Positions 17,525 to 27,348 of a DNA stretch of 64,000 bases are shown here, piece by piece (position 1 is the stretch's first letter; each line of letters starts with the position of its first letter). The translations under genes and the position numbers were made by a program. Source of the stretch: Bacteroidota bacterium (GTDB taxonomy: Bacteria; Bacteroidota; Bacteroidia; AKYH767-A; OLB10). The notes beneath the pieces were generated by a model. The model was not told the DNA's origin. It did not search any database and saw only the letters and a program-made list of their open reading frames with translations. The DNA lies in contig JADKFA010000012.1 of assembly GCA_016717725.1 (NCBI GenBank), forward strand, positions 62,001 through 126,000, given 5' to 3'.

Positions 17525-18673
17525 ATGAGTTTTAATTGCGCAGGAAAAAATTTTCGTCTGGGAATCTTAGGCGGAGGTCAGTTAGGAAGAATGCTAATAC
17601 AAGAGGCTATCAACTTGAATATCAGCAGTTCAATAATGGATCCAGATGCAAATGCACCTTGCCGTAATCTTTGTCATCATTTTGTTCAAGGCGATTTTCG
17701 AAGTGAAGAGGCTGTTTATGCATTTGGTAAAGAGTGTAGCATGATAACGGTGGAAATTGAACATGTGAATACACAGGCATTACTGCGTTTGGAAAGTGAA
17801 GGGATTCCAGTTTTTCCTCAACCTCATTTGTTACAACTTGTGCAAGATAAAGGATTGCAAAAGCAATTTTATCAGTCGAATGGAATTCCAACAGCTCCGT
17901 TTAAGTTAGTTGAATCAAAGACGGATTTAGCGAAATCGATTTCTGATTTTCCTGTGATGTTGAAGTTAAGAACAGGAGGTTATGATGGGAAAGGAGTGAT
18001 GAAATTGAAAAGTGTAAATGATATTCCAACTGTTTTTGATGGATCGTATGTGGTGGAAGAGATGATTGATTTTTCGATGGAGATTGCTGTTATCGTTTCG
18101 AGAAATTTGAATGGACAAATAAGTAATTTTCCAGTGGTAGAGATGGAATTTAATCCGGAAGCTAACTTAGTAGAGTTTTTATGTAGTCCAGCAAGAATTG
18201 TAAAGGAGATGGAAGTAAAAGCCATTTCCATTGCTCGTGATGTAATTGAAAAAATGAAATTGGTTGGCGTGTTAGCCGTGGAAATGTTTGTTACTAAAGA
18301 TGGAAAAATTCTAGTAAACGAAATTGCACCTCGTCCACATAATAGCGGACATCAAACAATAGAAGGAAATGTAACTTCTCAATACGCACAACATCTGCGT
18401 GCTATCATGAATTTACCATTGGGAAATACAGAAACAGTGCGACCTGCAGTGATGATTAATTTATTGGGTGAAGCTGGATACGAAGGGGAAGCAATTTACC
18501 AAGGTATTGAGGAAGTATTGAGTTGGCCAGGTGTGTATGTTCATCTTTATGGAAAAAAAATTACGAAACCCTTTCGTAAGATGGGACATGTAACAATTAC
18601 TGCAGTGAAGTTGGAAGATGCGATATCGTTGTCCAGAAAAGTGCAAGCGACGATTAAAATAGTAGCTAATTAA
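17525..18673 (+). CDS. purK: 5-(carboxyamino)imidazole ribonucleotide synthase
   Basis: A 382-residue ATP-grasp enzyme converting AIR, bicarbonate and ATP into N5-CAIR in de novo purine synthesis. The N-terminus FRLGILGGGQLGRMLIQEA is the PurK signature. The ATP-grasp region includes MLKLRTGGYDGKG and VVEEMIDFSMEIAVIVSR. The metal/active-site region is VEMFVTKDGKILVNEIAPRP followed by HNSGHQTIEG. Length is normal. It is followed by purE, the next enzyme of the route, but the two are separated by 229 bases of repeats. Confidence 0.96.
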   Translation: MSFNCAGKNFRLGILGGGQLGRMLIQEAINLNISSSIMDPDANAPCRNLCHHFVQGDFRSEEAVYAFGKECSMITVEIEHVNTQALLRLESEGIPVFPQPHLLQLVQDKGLQKQFYQSNGIPTAPFKLVESKTDLAKSISDFPVMLKLRTGGYDGKGVMKLKSVNDIPTVFDGSYVVEEMIDFSMEIAVIVSRNLNGQISNFPVVEMEFNPEANLVEFLCSPARIVKEMEVKAISIARDVIEKMKLVGVLAVEMFVTKDGKILVNEIAPRPHNSGHQTIEGNVTSQYAQHLRAIMNLPLGNTETVRPAVMINLLGEAGYEGEAIYQGIEEVLSWPGVYVHLYGKKITKPFRKMGHVTITAVKLEDAISLSRKVQATIKIVAN

Positions 18674-18681
18674 GAATTAAG

Positions 18682-18699
18682 TCCCGATAGCTATCGGGA
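18682..18699. repeat. 18-base palindrome after purK
   Basis: Perfect TCCCGATAGCTATCGGGA, nine bases after the purK stop, flanked by AAGAATTAAG and CAGAATTCAGAATT words. It may serve as a transcript-end hairpin but lacks a T tract. Confidence 0.85.
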
Positions 18700-18792
18700 T
18701 CAGAATTCAGAATTGTATTCTTGATTATCAAAGTTAAATTTAATGAAAGTATATAATTTAAATTTGAGAATTAAAATCAAATCGCAAAGTCC

Positions 18793-18897
18793 AACATCCA
18801 ACATCCAACATCTAACATCCAACATCCAACATCCAACATCTAACATCCAACATCTAACATCCAACATCTAAAATCTAACATCCAACATCTAAAATCT
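18793..18897 (+). repeat. Heptamer array, fifteen units, abutting purE
   Basis: Exactly 15 consecutive 7-base units (105 bases), each AACATCC, AACATCT or AAAATCT. The array ends five bases before the purE ATG, leaving no room for a conventional ribosome-binding site outside the repeats. Shorter arrays of the same units occur at 4052-4093 and 4187-4235. Confidence 0.9.
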
Positions 18898-18902
18898 AAA
18901 AT

Positions 18903-19445
18903 ATGAAAAAAGTACTAGTAGGAATTATCATGGGAAGCGAAAGTGATTTGCCAGTGATGAAAGAAGCGGCTGAGCTGTTGGATGAGCTCAATGTTAGTTA
19001 TGAAATTACTATTGTTTCTGCGCACCGTACTCCCGAACGCATGTTTGATTACGCCCAAAAAGCTCATGGCAGAGGAATTAAAGTAATTATTGCAGGTGCT
19101 GGTGGAGCTGCGCATCTTCCGGGAATGACAGCAAGTGTAACTCCACTTCCTGTAATTGGTGTTCCCGTGCGGTCTTCAAATAGCATTGATGGATGGGATT
19201 CTATTCTTTCCATCCTACAAATGCCCAATGGTGTTCCTGTAGCAACAGTAGCGTTGAATGCTGCGAAGAATGCAGGAATTTTAGCAGCACAAATTGTTTC
19301 AGTTCAAGATCCAGCATTGTTGAATCGTATCATTGCGTATAAAACATCGTTGAAAAATAAAGTGCTTGATGCCGCATCAAAAATGGAAAAGACAAATGCA
19401 AAGTCAGCCAAGAAAGTTGTATCAAGTAAAAAAGTAAAAAAGTAA
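18903..19445 (+). CDS. purE: N5-carboxyaminoimidazole ribonucleotide mutase
   Basis: A 180-residue class I PurE converting N5-CAIR to CAIR, acting directly after PurK. It has GIIMGSESDLPVMKEAAELL at the N-terminus, VSAHRTPERMFDYA with the catalytic His, IAGAGGAAHLPGM and GWDSILSILQMPNGVPVATV. The core ends near residue 160; a lysine-rich tail (NAKSAKKVVSSKKVKK) of about 20 residues is added and is rare in the family. The upstream sequence is a heptamer array, so translation initiation is unusual. Confidence 0.95.
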   Translation: MKKVLVGIIMGSESDLPVMKEAAELLDELNVSYEITIVSAHRTPERMFDYAQKAHGRGIKVIIAGAGGAAHLPGMTASVTPLPVIGVPVRSSNSIDGWDSILSILQMPNGVPVATVALNAAKNAGILAAQIVSVQDPALLNRIIAYKTSLKNKVLDAASKMEKTNAKSAKKVVSSKKVKK

Positions 19446-19523
19446 AAAGTAAAAAGTTAAAAGTAAATAATCTAATTCTTACCATCCTTTCCTTTTTCCA
19501 AAGGGGGATTTAATCATTTTGTT

Positions 19524-20342
19524 ATGAAAAAAAATGCCGCATGGCAGCACATACGATGTGTTGTCTTTATTCTTCTTCCAAGTTATCTACACGCACAATC
19601 GGAATCTATTCCCGATCATGTTGCAGGTGCAAATTGCTTTTTGTTTTCACAACAGGTAAGTTCTGCCGCCTTTGGAAATCCTTCGATGCCCGATACCAGT
19701 GCTTCTTTTTCTTTTGGAACGTATTCCGCTTCTTCCTTTTTGGTGAAAGAGTTAAATGAGTATGGAATTGCTTTTACCACCCGCATTTTGAAGAATAGTT
19801 ATTTCGGAGGCGGGTATCGATATAAAGGATATGCGCTTTACAATACGAGTAAGGCAACACTTTCATTTAGTCGATTTTTTGGAAAAGCATTCTCTGCAGG
19901 AATTCGAGTGGAACGGTATAGCATTCGTCAGGGAGAAGGGTATGGGCAATTGCATTTTTGGAATGTACGTGCAGGAACCACCGTTCGACTCAGCTCTCAG
20001 CTTTATGCATCATCCTATTTAGGAGTTCCATTAAAACAAAGTGATTTGAAAAGTAAATCACCATTTCACATAGGTATAATGTATCGTTTTTCGGAGGTGT
20101 TTGCTTGTATTGTTGAAAGTGAAATGTCAGGTTCCACACCAACCCTTAGAACTTCTTTACGGTATAAACCCTCTCGTCGTATTGAATTTATTGGTGGAAT
20201 AGGAGGGAAACCACTCTGCAGTTCTTTTGGATTTGTATTGGAGTATGGCTCCATGAAAATTGCTATAGTGACAGCATATCGACCTGTTTTTGGATTTAGT
20301 CCAGCAATGGGAATTGATTTCGCAAACCCATCAAACAAATAA
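19524..20342 (+). CDS. Outer-membrane beta-barrel-like protein, unknown function
   Basis: A 272-residue protein with a signal peptide (ending LPSYLHAQ). It is dominated by alternating beta strands and aromatic residues: FGTYSASSFLVKELNEYGIA, SYFGGGYRYKGYALY and AFSAGIRVERYSIRQGEGYG. The style (opening with HVAGANCFLFSQQVSSAAFG, many G-x-x-Y turns) recalls the PorV/PorQ-like barrels of T9SS organisms, but I cannot assign it to a named family. Its stop lies 12 bases before the probable start of the HHH-barrel gene, so the two are likely co-transcribed and may act together at the outer membrane (inference). Confidence 0.65.
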   Translation: MKKNAAWQHIRCVVFILLPSYLHAQSESIPDHVAGANCFLFSQQVSSAAFGNPSMPDTSASFSFGTYSASSFLVKELNEYGIAFTTRILKNSYFGGGYRYKGYALYNTSKATLSFSRFFGKAFSAGIRVERYSIRQGEGYGQLHFWNVRAGTTVRLSSQLYASSYLGVPLKQSDLKSKSPFHIGIMYRFSEVFACIVESEMSGSTPTLRTSLRYKPSRRIEFIGGIGGKPLCSSFGFVLEYGSMKIAIVTAYRPVFGFSPAMGIDFANPSNK

Positions 20343-20353
20343 CGTTGACGGCT

Positions 20354-22365
20354 ATGAGAAGAATTGTTTTAATTGGATTGATTTTAAATCACTGGAGTTA
20401 TTCTTTGCCCAAACTCCTATTACATTAAGTGAGTCTGCAATCGAAACCCAAGCTGAAATGCAAAGTAATAATGAGGGTGGCGAAGTGATTGATCCCGGAC
20501 AAGATTATTTTTTAAATTTAAATGCAAATGATGTATCTGAAATTGTAAGCTCTCCTCTGTTAAGTCCCGAACAATCACAAGCCTTAATTGCACATCGGCA
20601 AAAATTTGGGATACTTTTAGCAGTCGAAGAGTTGCAAGTTACGGGTGCGTTTGATACTTCATATTTGAAGAAGATAAAACCTTTTGTTTTTTGTGGACAA
20701 CCTTTAGTAGATGAGCAATTTAAATTTTCCACTTTATTAGCAAGTGCTCGAAATGAAGTCTTGATTCGTTTTCGACGAAGTTTGCAAGAAAAGGATGGGT
20801 ATGGGAAAGATGGAATTTTTCCTTTTTATCAAGGAGATCCTAACCAAGTGATGTTTCGATATCGGATGCGAGCAGGAAACTATTTCAGTGCTGGTGTCGT
20901 GATGGAAAAGGATCCTGGTGAAGTATTATTCGCTTCTTATAATGGTGGGAGAATGGATTATTTTTCATGGCATATTTTTATTCGGCCCAATCGAATAATA
21001 CGCACTATTTATTTTGGCGATTATCAATTTCAATTTGGTCAAGGCTTAGTGGCATGGAATGGATTATCGTTGGGGAAAAGTGCTGAAGTAAATCAGTTTT
21101 TTAGACGTGGCATGGGATTCAGACCTTATGCTTCTGCAGGAGAGTCAGGATACAATAGAGGATTGGCGAGTTCTTTAGCATTTCATGATTGGAGTTTAGA
21201 TCTTTGGGGATCCTATCGCAAGTTGGATGCGAGTTTGTTTCCTGCGGATACAACTTTTAAAAATTTCGAAGTGAGTAGTATCATTGAAAGTGGACTACAT
21301 CGTACCTATGATGAAATAAAGAAAAAAGCTTTAATCACTAATTTATCTTCCGGCGCACATCTGCAATGGGAAAATGGGAGAATCCGTAGTGAATGGACCG
21401 TACATCAGCAGTATTTTAATTATCCATTATGGCCTGGGGATGATCCTTATGAAATGTATGATGCAGATGGAAAATCTTTTTTAAATGCAGGATGGGCCGT
21501 TCGTTATTTATTTAACAATGCGACGGTTTATTCAGAGGTAGCGGTTGATCGGCAAATGGATAAATCTTTTGCAGGAGGATTGCTGTTGATGCCCGACAAT
21601 CGTTGGACTATCAGTCTGCATTTGCGCGATTATGGGAAAAAGTATCAATGCATCGGCTGCGATGGTTTGAGAGAAGGTAGTAAAACACAAAATGAAAAAG
21701 GAATATTAGCAGGATTTAGTTGGCAAATCCATCAGCAATTTCGATTGCAAGGTTATCTGGATCAGTTTTATTTCCCGTGGTTAAGGTATACAACATCAAG
21801 TCCATCTAAAGGAAAAGAATGGCTCACGCAGCTAACCTACACTCCGGCTCGAACTACTGAAGCTTATTTACGCATCAAGGAAGAAATAAAAATGAACGAT
21901 GTGGCAACTAACGGTTACGATGTACCGAAAGAAGTAAGAAAATTAAATGTGCGTGCTAATATTCAATGGATGTATACCAAAAACTGGGAGTTTCAATCGC
22001 GTTGTGAATGGGTGGGGTTAACACAATCAATAGGTAATTCAAACGGGTTGATGTTTTTTCAAGAAGTAAGGTATAAGCCCCTTGGAAAGCCCTATAGTTT
22101 AGCTGTTCGCTGGTCAATGTTTCAAACTGATTCGTATGAAACTCGAATTTATAGCTATGAACAAGATATGGTGGGCTCTTTTAGTTTGCCCGCCTACTCG
22201 GATGAGGGCTATAAATATTACTTATTACTGAGATATCGAATCGTAAAGGGGTTGGATGTCTGGGTCCGATATAGTAGAAGTGTTTTCATGCAAAGCGCTA
22301 CTATACAAGACGTTGATGTCTCTCCTAGAGAAGAACTAAAGACTCAACTAAGGTGGCAATTCTAA
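20354..22365 (+). pseudogene. Helix-hairpin-helix / outer-membrane barrel fusion, apparent one-base frameshift in the signal peptide
   Basis: From about residue 15 on, the frame codes a periplasmic helix-hairpin-helix segment: LNLNANDVSEIVSSPLLSPE, then QSQALIAHRQKFGILLAVEE, LQVTGAFDTSYLKKIKPFV, as in ComEA. A ~500-residue strand-rich region of outer-membrane barrel type follows, ending in a terminal Phe (LRWQF). This frame has no export signal of its own; upstream residues are hydrophilic and overlap the previous gene. An ATG at 20354 starts a signal-like MRRIVLIGLILNHWS in another frame, which stops at 20428. One extra base between about 20384 and 20400 would join them into a 670-residue protein reading into LFFAQTPITLSES. 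The C-terminal Phe supports insertion in the outer membrane. Confidence 0.7.
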
Positions 22366-22470
22366 GTTTTGCTTTCATTTTACAAGGAAAATCGAAATGG
22401 AAGGAATTGTGTTTTAATATTAAGGATATTACCCTTAAATTGGCAGTGACACAATACCTAACCAATTACC

Positions 22471-25290
22471 ATGAAACTTAGATTACTCATTATTTCACTC
22501 TTACTATCGACTTCAGCGTTGATGATTACATCATCGGTTACCGCTGCAACGGGAAGCTATTCAATTCCTGCTGGACTTACTACTTCAGATTATATGGCTC
22601 GTACCATAATCTTTCGTGTAAAGCCTGAGTTTCGTTCACTTTGTTCAGAGAATCAAATTGTATCAACTCCTATTAATAAAATCTTGGCAGGACTTGGACA
22701 AACACAACTGTTTAAAGTTTTTCCAAATCATCAACCTCCCGCTACTCCATTAAACGAACGCGGACAAAAACTGGTAGATCTTTCCTTGATTTATGAGTTG
22801 CATTATAGTGCTAATTTGGATTTAGTAAAAGTTATTAATTCATTATTGAGCACTGGTGTAATGATGTATGCAGAGGTAAAATTTTTACCTACTGTAGAAT
22901 ATGTTCCAAGCGATCCTTCTGCATCTTCACAATATCATTTGAGTAAGATTGATGCTTATACTGCATGGGATATACACAAAGGAGATACGAACACTATTAT
23001 TGGAATTGTTGATACAGGTACTGATTTAGATCATCCAGACTTAGTTGCTAATTTAAAAATTAATTATGCCGATCCAGTAAATGGAATTGATGATGATAGC
23101 GATGGTTATATTGATAATTTTCAAGGATGGGATTTAGGAGAAAGTGATAATACTCCTGAAACAAATGCAAACAATCATGGTTCGCATGTTGCTGGTTGTG
23201 CCGCTGCAGTTACCGACAATGCAATAGGTGTAGCAGCTCCTGGATTTTATTGCAAGTATTTACCAGTGAAAATAGCTGATGCTACTGGTGCACTTACTAA
23301 GGCTTATGAAGGCATAGTGTATGCAGCCGATCACGGTTGTCAGGTGATTAATAATTCTTGGGGTGGTGAAGGTGGAAGTTCTTTCGGACAAAATACTGTG
23401 GATTATGCAACATTCAATAAAAACAGTTTAGTAGTTTGTGCCGCAGGAAATAATAGTTCTACTGCTAGTTTTTATCCTGCTGCTTATAATAATGTGTTGA
23501 GTATTGCGGCAACAACCTCTTCTGATGGTAAGGCATGGTTTTCAAATTATGGTGCTTATATTGATGTGTGTGCACCAGGTAACAACATATTTGCAACACA
23601 ATCAAACGATACGTATGCATCCCAAAGTGGAACATCAATGGCAGCTCCAGTAGCAGCAGGTTGTGCTGCTGTAGTAAAATCATACTTCCCAACCTTTACT
23701 GCAACACAAGTTGGGGAACAACTTCGTGTTACCGCTGATAATATTTATGGGATTTCAGTAAATGCAGGATTAATAAATATGTTAGGTACAGGACGAATTA
23801 ATTTTCTGAATGCCTTGACGTTGACCGGACCTTCTGTTAGAATGAGTAACCGTGTAATCACCGATAATAATGATGATATTTTTGTTGTGAATGATAGTAT
23901 GTTTATTACTGCTGATTTCACCAACTATCTTGATCCAACCACTAATTTATTGGCGACGTTAACTGTAACTTCTCCGTATGTAACTATTGTGGATGGCTCA
24001 ACCACCTTAGGCGCAATTCCGACTTTGGGTATAACAAATAATAATACGGATCCATTTGTAGTGAAGATTAATTCGAATGCTCCTCAAAACACTTTGGTGA
24101 CTTTTAAAGTTACGTACCAAGATGGATTGTATAATGATTTTGAAATTTTCCAAGTAATCATCAATGTTGATTATTTAAATATTACCATCAATGATGTGTT
24201 AACAACGAATTCAAGTAAAGGTCGTATTAGTTATAATGGAACAGGACAATCGGAAGGATTAGGTTTTAATTATAATTCCCAAGGAACAATTACTTATGAA
24301 ACTGGACTCATGATTGGAACGAGCAACAGTGTTGCAGATAATGTGCGCGGTGCTTCAGGTACAGATGATGACTTTTTATCAGTATCGACCATTCAGAAAT
24401 TTGAGCCAGGTTTATGGTCCGATTTTGATACGTATGGGAAATTTAATGATAACTCCAATACAAATCCATTGGGATTATTAGTTGATTATCGCTCGATGTC
24501 TTGGTCAAGTACACCATTTACTAAGTTTCATATTTTCGAGTATACTATTCATAATAATGGAAGTAGTACAATGAATAATCTTTACGCTGGAATATTTTCG
24601 GATTGGGACATACAAACTTTTGCAAATAACAAAGGAGATGAAGATGTAGCATTGAAAATGGGTTATGTATATTGTACAGATGCCAATGGTTTATTTGGTG
24701 GGACAAAAGTTTTAACACCAGGGGCATTTATTCATAATGCTATTGATAATATCACTGGCGGTGCTGGTGGATTGGATTTGTCAAATGGATTTGATACCAA
24801 TGAAAAATATTTGTCACTGAGTACACAGCGTTCTACTGCTGGTGGTGCAGGAACAGGAAATGATGTTATTGATGTTGTAAGCACAGGTCCCTTTACCTTA
24901 GCTCCTGGCGATTCAACGGTTGTAGCTTTTGCCTTAATTGCTGGAGACGAGTTAAACGATTTGACAGCTAGTGCAACTCAAGCACAAATTAAATATGATT
25001 TAGTAACAGCGTTGAACGAGAATAATCCAAGCGGAATTTATACAACCAATGCCTATCCAAATCCAAGCAATGGATTTATTACAATTCCACTTTATTTGCA
25101 AGCAGCAGGTTCATTATCTATTGAGATCTATGACTCCATGGGTAAATTGATTTCATCGGTTGCATTAGGAAATCGAAATGCAGGTGAGCAGCAAGTTCAA
25201 ATGGATTTAAGTACTTTGTCAACGGGTTTATATCATTATAGACTTTTCAATGAAAAGGGATCTGTGGGAGGTGCCATTCAAAAAAATTAA
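22471..25290 (+). CDS. Secreted S8 (subtilisin-like) peptidase with T9SS sorting domain
   Basis: A 939-residue exported serine protease. After the signal peptide and an inhibitor-like propeptide (to about residue 150), the catalytic domain shows the Asp motif GIVDTGTDLDHPDL, the His motif NNHGSHVAGCAAAV, the oxyanion Asn segment VVCAAGNNSS and the Ser motif QSGTSMAAPVAAGCAAV. A long beta-rich region follows. The last ~80 residues (NAYPNPSNGFITIPLY to the end) form a T9SS type A sorting domain. The protein is therefore delivered through the outer membrane and either surface-anchored or released, probably to digest extracellular protein. Confidence 0.95.
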   Translation: MKLRLLIISLLLSTSALMITSSVTAATGSYSIPAGLTTSDYMARTIIFRVKPEFRSLCSENQIVSTPINKILAGLGQTQLFKVFPNHQPPATPLNERGQKLVDLSLIYELHYSANLDLVKVINSLLSTGVMMYAEVKFLPTVEYVPSDPSASSQYHLSKIDAYTAWDIHKGDTNTIIGIVDTGTDLDHPDLVANLKINYADPVNGIDDDSDGYIDNFQGWDLGESDNTPETNANNHGSHVAGCAAAVTDNAIGVAAPGFYCKYLPVKIADATGALTKAYEGIVYAADHGCQVINNSWGGEGGSSFGQNTVDYATFNKNSLVVCAAGNNSSTASFYPAAYNNVLSIAATTSSDGKAWFSNYGAYIDVCAPGNNIFATQSNDTYASQSGTSMAAPVAAGCAAVVKSYFPTFTATQVGEQLRVTADNIYGISVNAGLINMLGTGRINFLNALTLTGPSVRMSNRVITDNNDDIFVVNDSMFITADFTNYLDPTTNLLATLTVTSPYVTIVDGSTTLGAIPTLGITNNNTDPFVVKINSNAPQNTLVTFKVTYQDGLYNDFEIFQVIINVDYLNITINDVLTTNSSKGRISYNGTGQSEGLGFNYNSQGTITYETGLMIGTSNSVADNVRGASGTDDDFLSVSTIQKFEPGLWSDFDTYGKFNDNSNTNPLGLLVDYRSMSWSSTPFTKFHIFEYTIHNNGSSTMNNLYAGIFSDWDIQTFANNKGDEDVALKMGYVYCTDANGLFGGTKVLTPGAFIHNAIDNITGGAGGLDLSNGFDTNEKYLSLSTQRSTAGGAGTGNDVIDVVSTGPFTLAPGDSTVVAFALIAGDELNDLTASATQAQIKYDLVTALNENNPSGIYTTNAYPNPSNGFITIPLYLQAAGSLSIEIYDSMGKLISSVALGNRNAGEQQVQMDLSTLSTGLYHYRLFNEKGSVGGAIQKN

Positions 25291-25312
25291 TAATTATTAT
25301 AAATCTTAAGTT

Positions 25313-25341
25313 AGCCCTGGGATAGTATTCCGGGGCTTTTT
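25313..25341 (+). terminator. Rho-independent terminator of the peptidase gene
   Basis: AGCCCTGG (25313-25320) pairs with CCGGGGCT (25330-25337), with one G-T pair, followed by TTTTT. It lies 22 bases after the stop codon. Confidence 0.85.
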
Positions 25342-25396
25342 ATTTGCAATTACATAGTATCTTAGCAGAAGAATTTATTTCAAAAATTAAATTTCT

Positions 25397-25882
25397 GTGG
25401 ACATCGTAATTATTTCACTGGCTATTTTACTTTCCATCGTGGGTGTGATCGGATGCATTATACCTGGATTACCAGGGACTCCACTAAACTATATTGCAAT
25501 GTGGATGATTCAATGGGTTTCGAATCCTTTTGAAAAATCTACACTTCTCATTTATGGATTACTCACAGTAGCCATCGTGGTGATCGATTATATGTTACCC
25601 GTTTGGTTTGCAAAAAAATATGGTGCAACTAAGCAAGGAATTTGGGGTAGTATCATTGGAATGTTATTGGGGATTTTCTTTACTCCCGTTGGGATGTTCC
25701 TAGGAATGATCATTGGCGCCATATTGGGTGATGTTGTTGCTGGAAAATCAACCAGTGATGCTACTCGCTCTGGATTTGCTACATTTTTTGGAACACTTTT
25801 ATCAATGGGATTTAAGCTAGGTGTTTCTCTTTTAATAACCATTTCTGTAATTTATGAGAGTATTAATTTTTATTACAAATAA
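25397..25882 (+). CDS. DUF456 family membrane protein
   Basis: A 161-residue protein of four to five membrane helices with the DUF456 hallmarks: an N-terminal GCIIPGLPGTPLNYIAM turn, DYMLPVWFAKKYGATKQGIW, and the glycine-rich hairpin GIFFTPVGMFLGMIIGAILG ending in DVVAGKS. The function is unknown. The start is GTG at 25397; no better ATG precedes the first helix. The CoA-transferase gene follows after 12 bases, suggesting one transcript. Confidence 0.85.
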   Translation: MDIVIISLAILLSIVGVIGCIIPGLPGTPLNYIAMWMIQWVSNPFEKSTLLIYGLLTVAIVVIDYMLPVWFAKKYGATKQGIWGSIIGMLLGIFFTPVGMFLGMIIGAILGDVVAGKSTSDATRSGFATFFGTLLSMGFKLGVSLLITISVIYESINFYYK

Positions 25883-25894
25883 CAAAGTTGTCAT

Positions 25895-27172
25895 ATGGGA
25901 ATAAAATATCAATCTGCTCGTGAAGCAATTAATTCAATTAGTAGTGGACAAAGGGTTTTTATGCAGGGTAGTGCGGCAACTCCCTCTATATTATTAAATT
26001 CGCTTTTTGAAAGAAAAGGTGAATTAAAAAATGTAGAATTAGTCAGCATTAGTACATTGGGAAATGTTATTTTCAATTCAAAAGAGTTGGGTGAAAGTTT
26101 TTTTGTCAATTCTCTTTTTGTATCGGATAGCGTTCGTGAGATGGTGAATGGTGATTATGGTGAGTATGTGCCTGTTTTTTTAAGTGAGATACATTTATTG
26201 TTTGAACGAAATATTTTGCCACTTGATGTTGCTCTCATCCATGTATCGCCTCCCGACAAACATGGATTTTGTTCTCTTGGCACCTCTGTAGATGTAGCTA
26301 GATCGGCAGTTAAAAATGCTAAGCATGTGATTGCACAAATTAATAAGCAAATGCCACGAACACATGGTGATGGAATTATTCATGTTGATGAGATGGATGC
26401 TTTCATAGAAATAAATGAATCTTTACCAGAAGTGAATTACGAAAAACAGGTTGATGATGCGGATCGTGCCATAGGGAAATATTGTGCTGAGTTAATTGAA
26501 GATGGATCTACTTTACAATTAGGAATCGGTGCAATTCCTGATGCTGTTTTATCTTGCTTGCATCAGCATAAAAATTTAGGAGTACATACCGAAATGTTTT
26601 CGGATGGAATTATTCCGTTGGTAGAAAAAGGTGTGATCAACAATAAAAATAAAAAGAATCATCCAGGAAAAATTGTAACAGGTTTTGTGATTGGAACAAA
26701 AAAGTTATATGATTTCGTTGATGACAATCCACAAGTTGCTTTTTTAGATGTGGGTTATGTAAACGATACCAAAGTAATTCGTGCAAATCCAAAAGTGGTT
26801 GCTATCAACTCTGCCATTGAAATTGATATTACCGGACAAGTTTGTTCCGATTCTATCGGTACCTATCAATATTCAGGAGTAGGGGGGCAGATGGATTTTA
26901 TTCGTGGTGCTGCATTATCGGAAGGAGGGAAGCCCATCATAGCCATGAAATCCATTGCAAAGAATGGTGCATCTAAAATTGTCCCATTCCTTAAAGAGGG
27001 TGCCGGAGTTGTTACGACAAGAGCACACGTGCATTATGTAGTTACGGAATATGGAGTAGCTTATTTGTTCGGGAAAAATTTAAGGCAGCGAGCTATGGCT
27101 TTGTTGAATATTGCACATCCTTTGCACAAAGAGTGGATAGAAAAGGAAATAATTAAAAGGTTTGGAGCTTAA
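25895..27172 (+). CDS. Acetyl-CoA hydrolase/transferase family CoA-transferase
   Basis: A 425-residue family-I-like CoA transferase of the 4-hydroxybutyrate / acetate CoA-transferase group. Visible hallmarks are LPLDVALIHVSPPDKHGFCS, LQLGIGAIPDAVLSCL, the segment GVHTEMFSDGIIPLVEKGVI, and the C-terminal ITGQVCSDSIGTYQYSGVGG followed by VTEYGVAYLFGKNLRQRAMA. It moves CoA between acyl-CoAs and carboxylates such as acetate. Specificity cannot be determined. The acs gene elsewhere in the window gives the cell another route to acetyl-CoA. Confidence 0.9.
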   Translation: MGIKYQSAREAINSISSGQRVFMQGSAATPSILLNSLFERKGELKNVELVSISTLGNVIFNSKELGESFFVNSLFVSDSVREMVNGDYGEYVPVFLSEIHLLFERNILPLDVALIHVSPPDKHGFCSLGTSVDVARSAVKNAKHVIAQINKQMPRTHGDGIIHVDEMDAFIEINESLPEVNYEKQVDDADRAIGKYCAELIEDGSTLQLGIGAIPDAVLSCLHQHKNLGVHTEMFSDGIIPLVEKGVINNKNKKNHPGKIVTGFVIGTKKLYDFVDDNPQVAFLDVGYVNDTKVIRANPKVVAINSAIEIDITGQVCSDSIGTYQYSGVGGQMDFIRGAALSEGGKPIIAMKSIAKNGASKIVPFLKEGAGVVTTRAHVHYVVTEYGVAYLFGKNLRQRAMALLNIAHPLHKEWIEKEIIKRFGA

Positions 27173-27300
27173 CATCCAATCTTTGGAAAGCCTGATATTC
27201 CAACTATTTCGTGCTTTTAGGCCTAATTCATAAAGAATAGGGCAATTTTACCTCTGTAATTGATTGATATGTAATGACTATATGTTATTTTTAAATATAT

Positions 27301-27331
27301 TTTGGAACTATTGGTTCAGATTCTATCTTTG
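27301..27331 (+). promoter_or_regulatory. Bacteroidota-type promoter of tRNA-Val
   Basis: TTTG at 27301-27304 and TATCTTTG at 27324-27331, separated by 19 bases, match the -33/-7 consensus. The mature tRNA begins 18 bases further on. Confidence 0.75.
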
Positions 27332-27348
27332 CAGTCCTATTAAAAATA

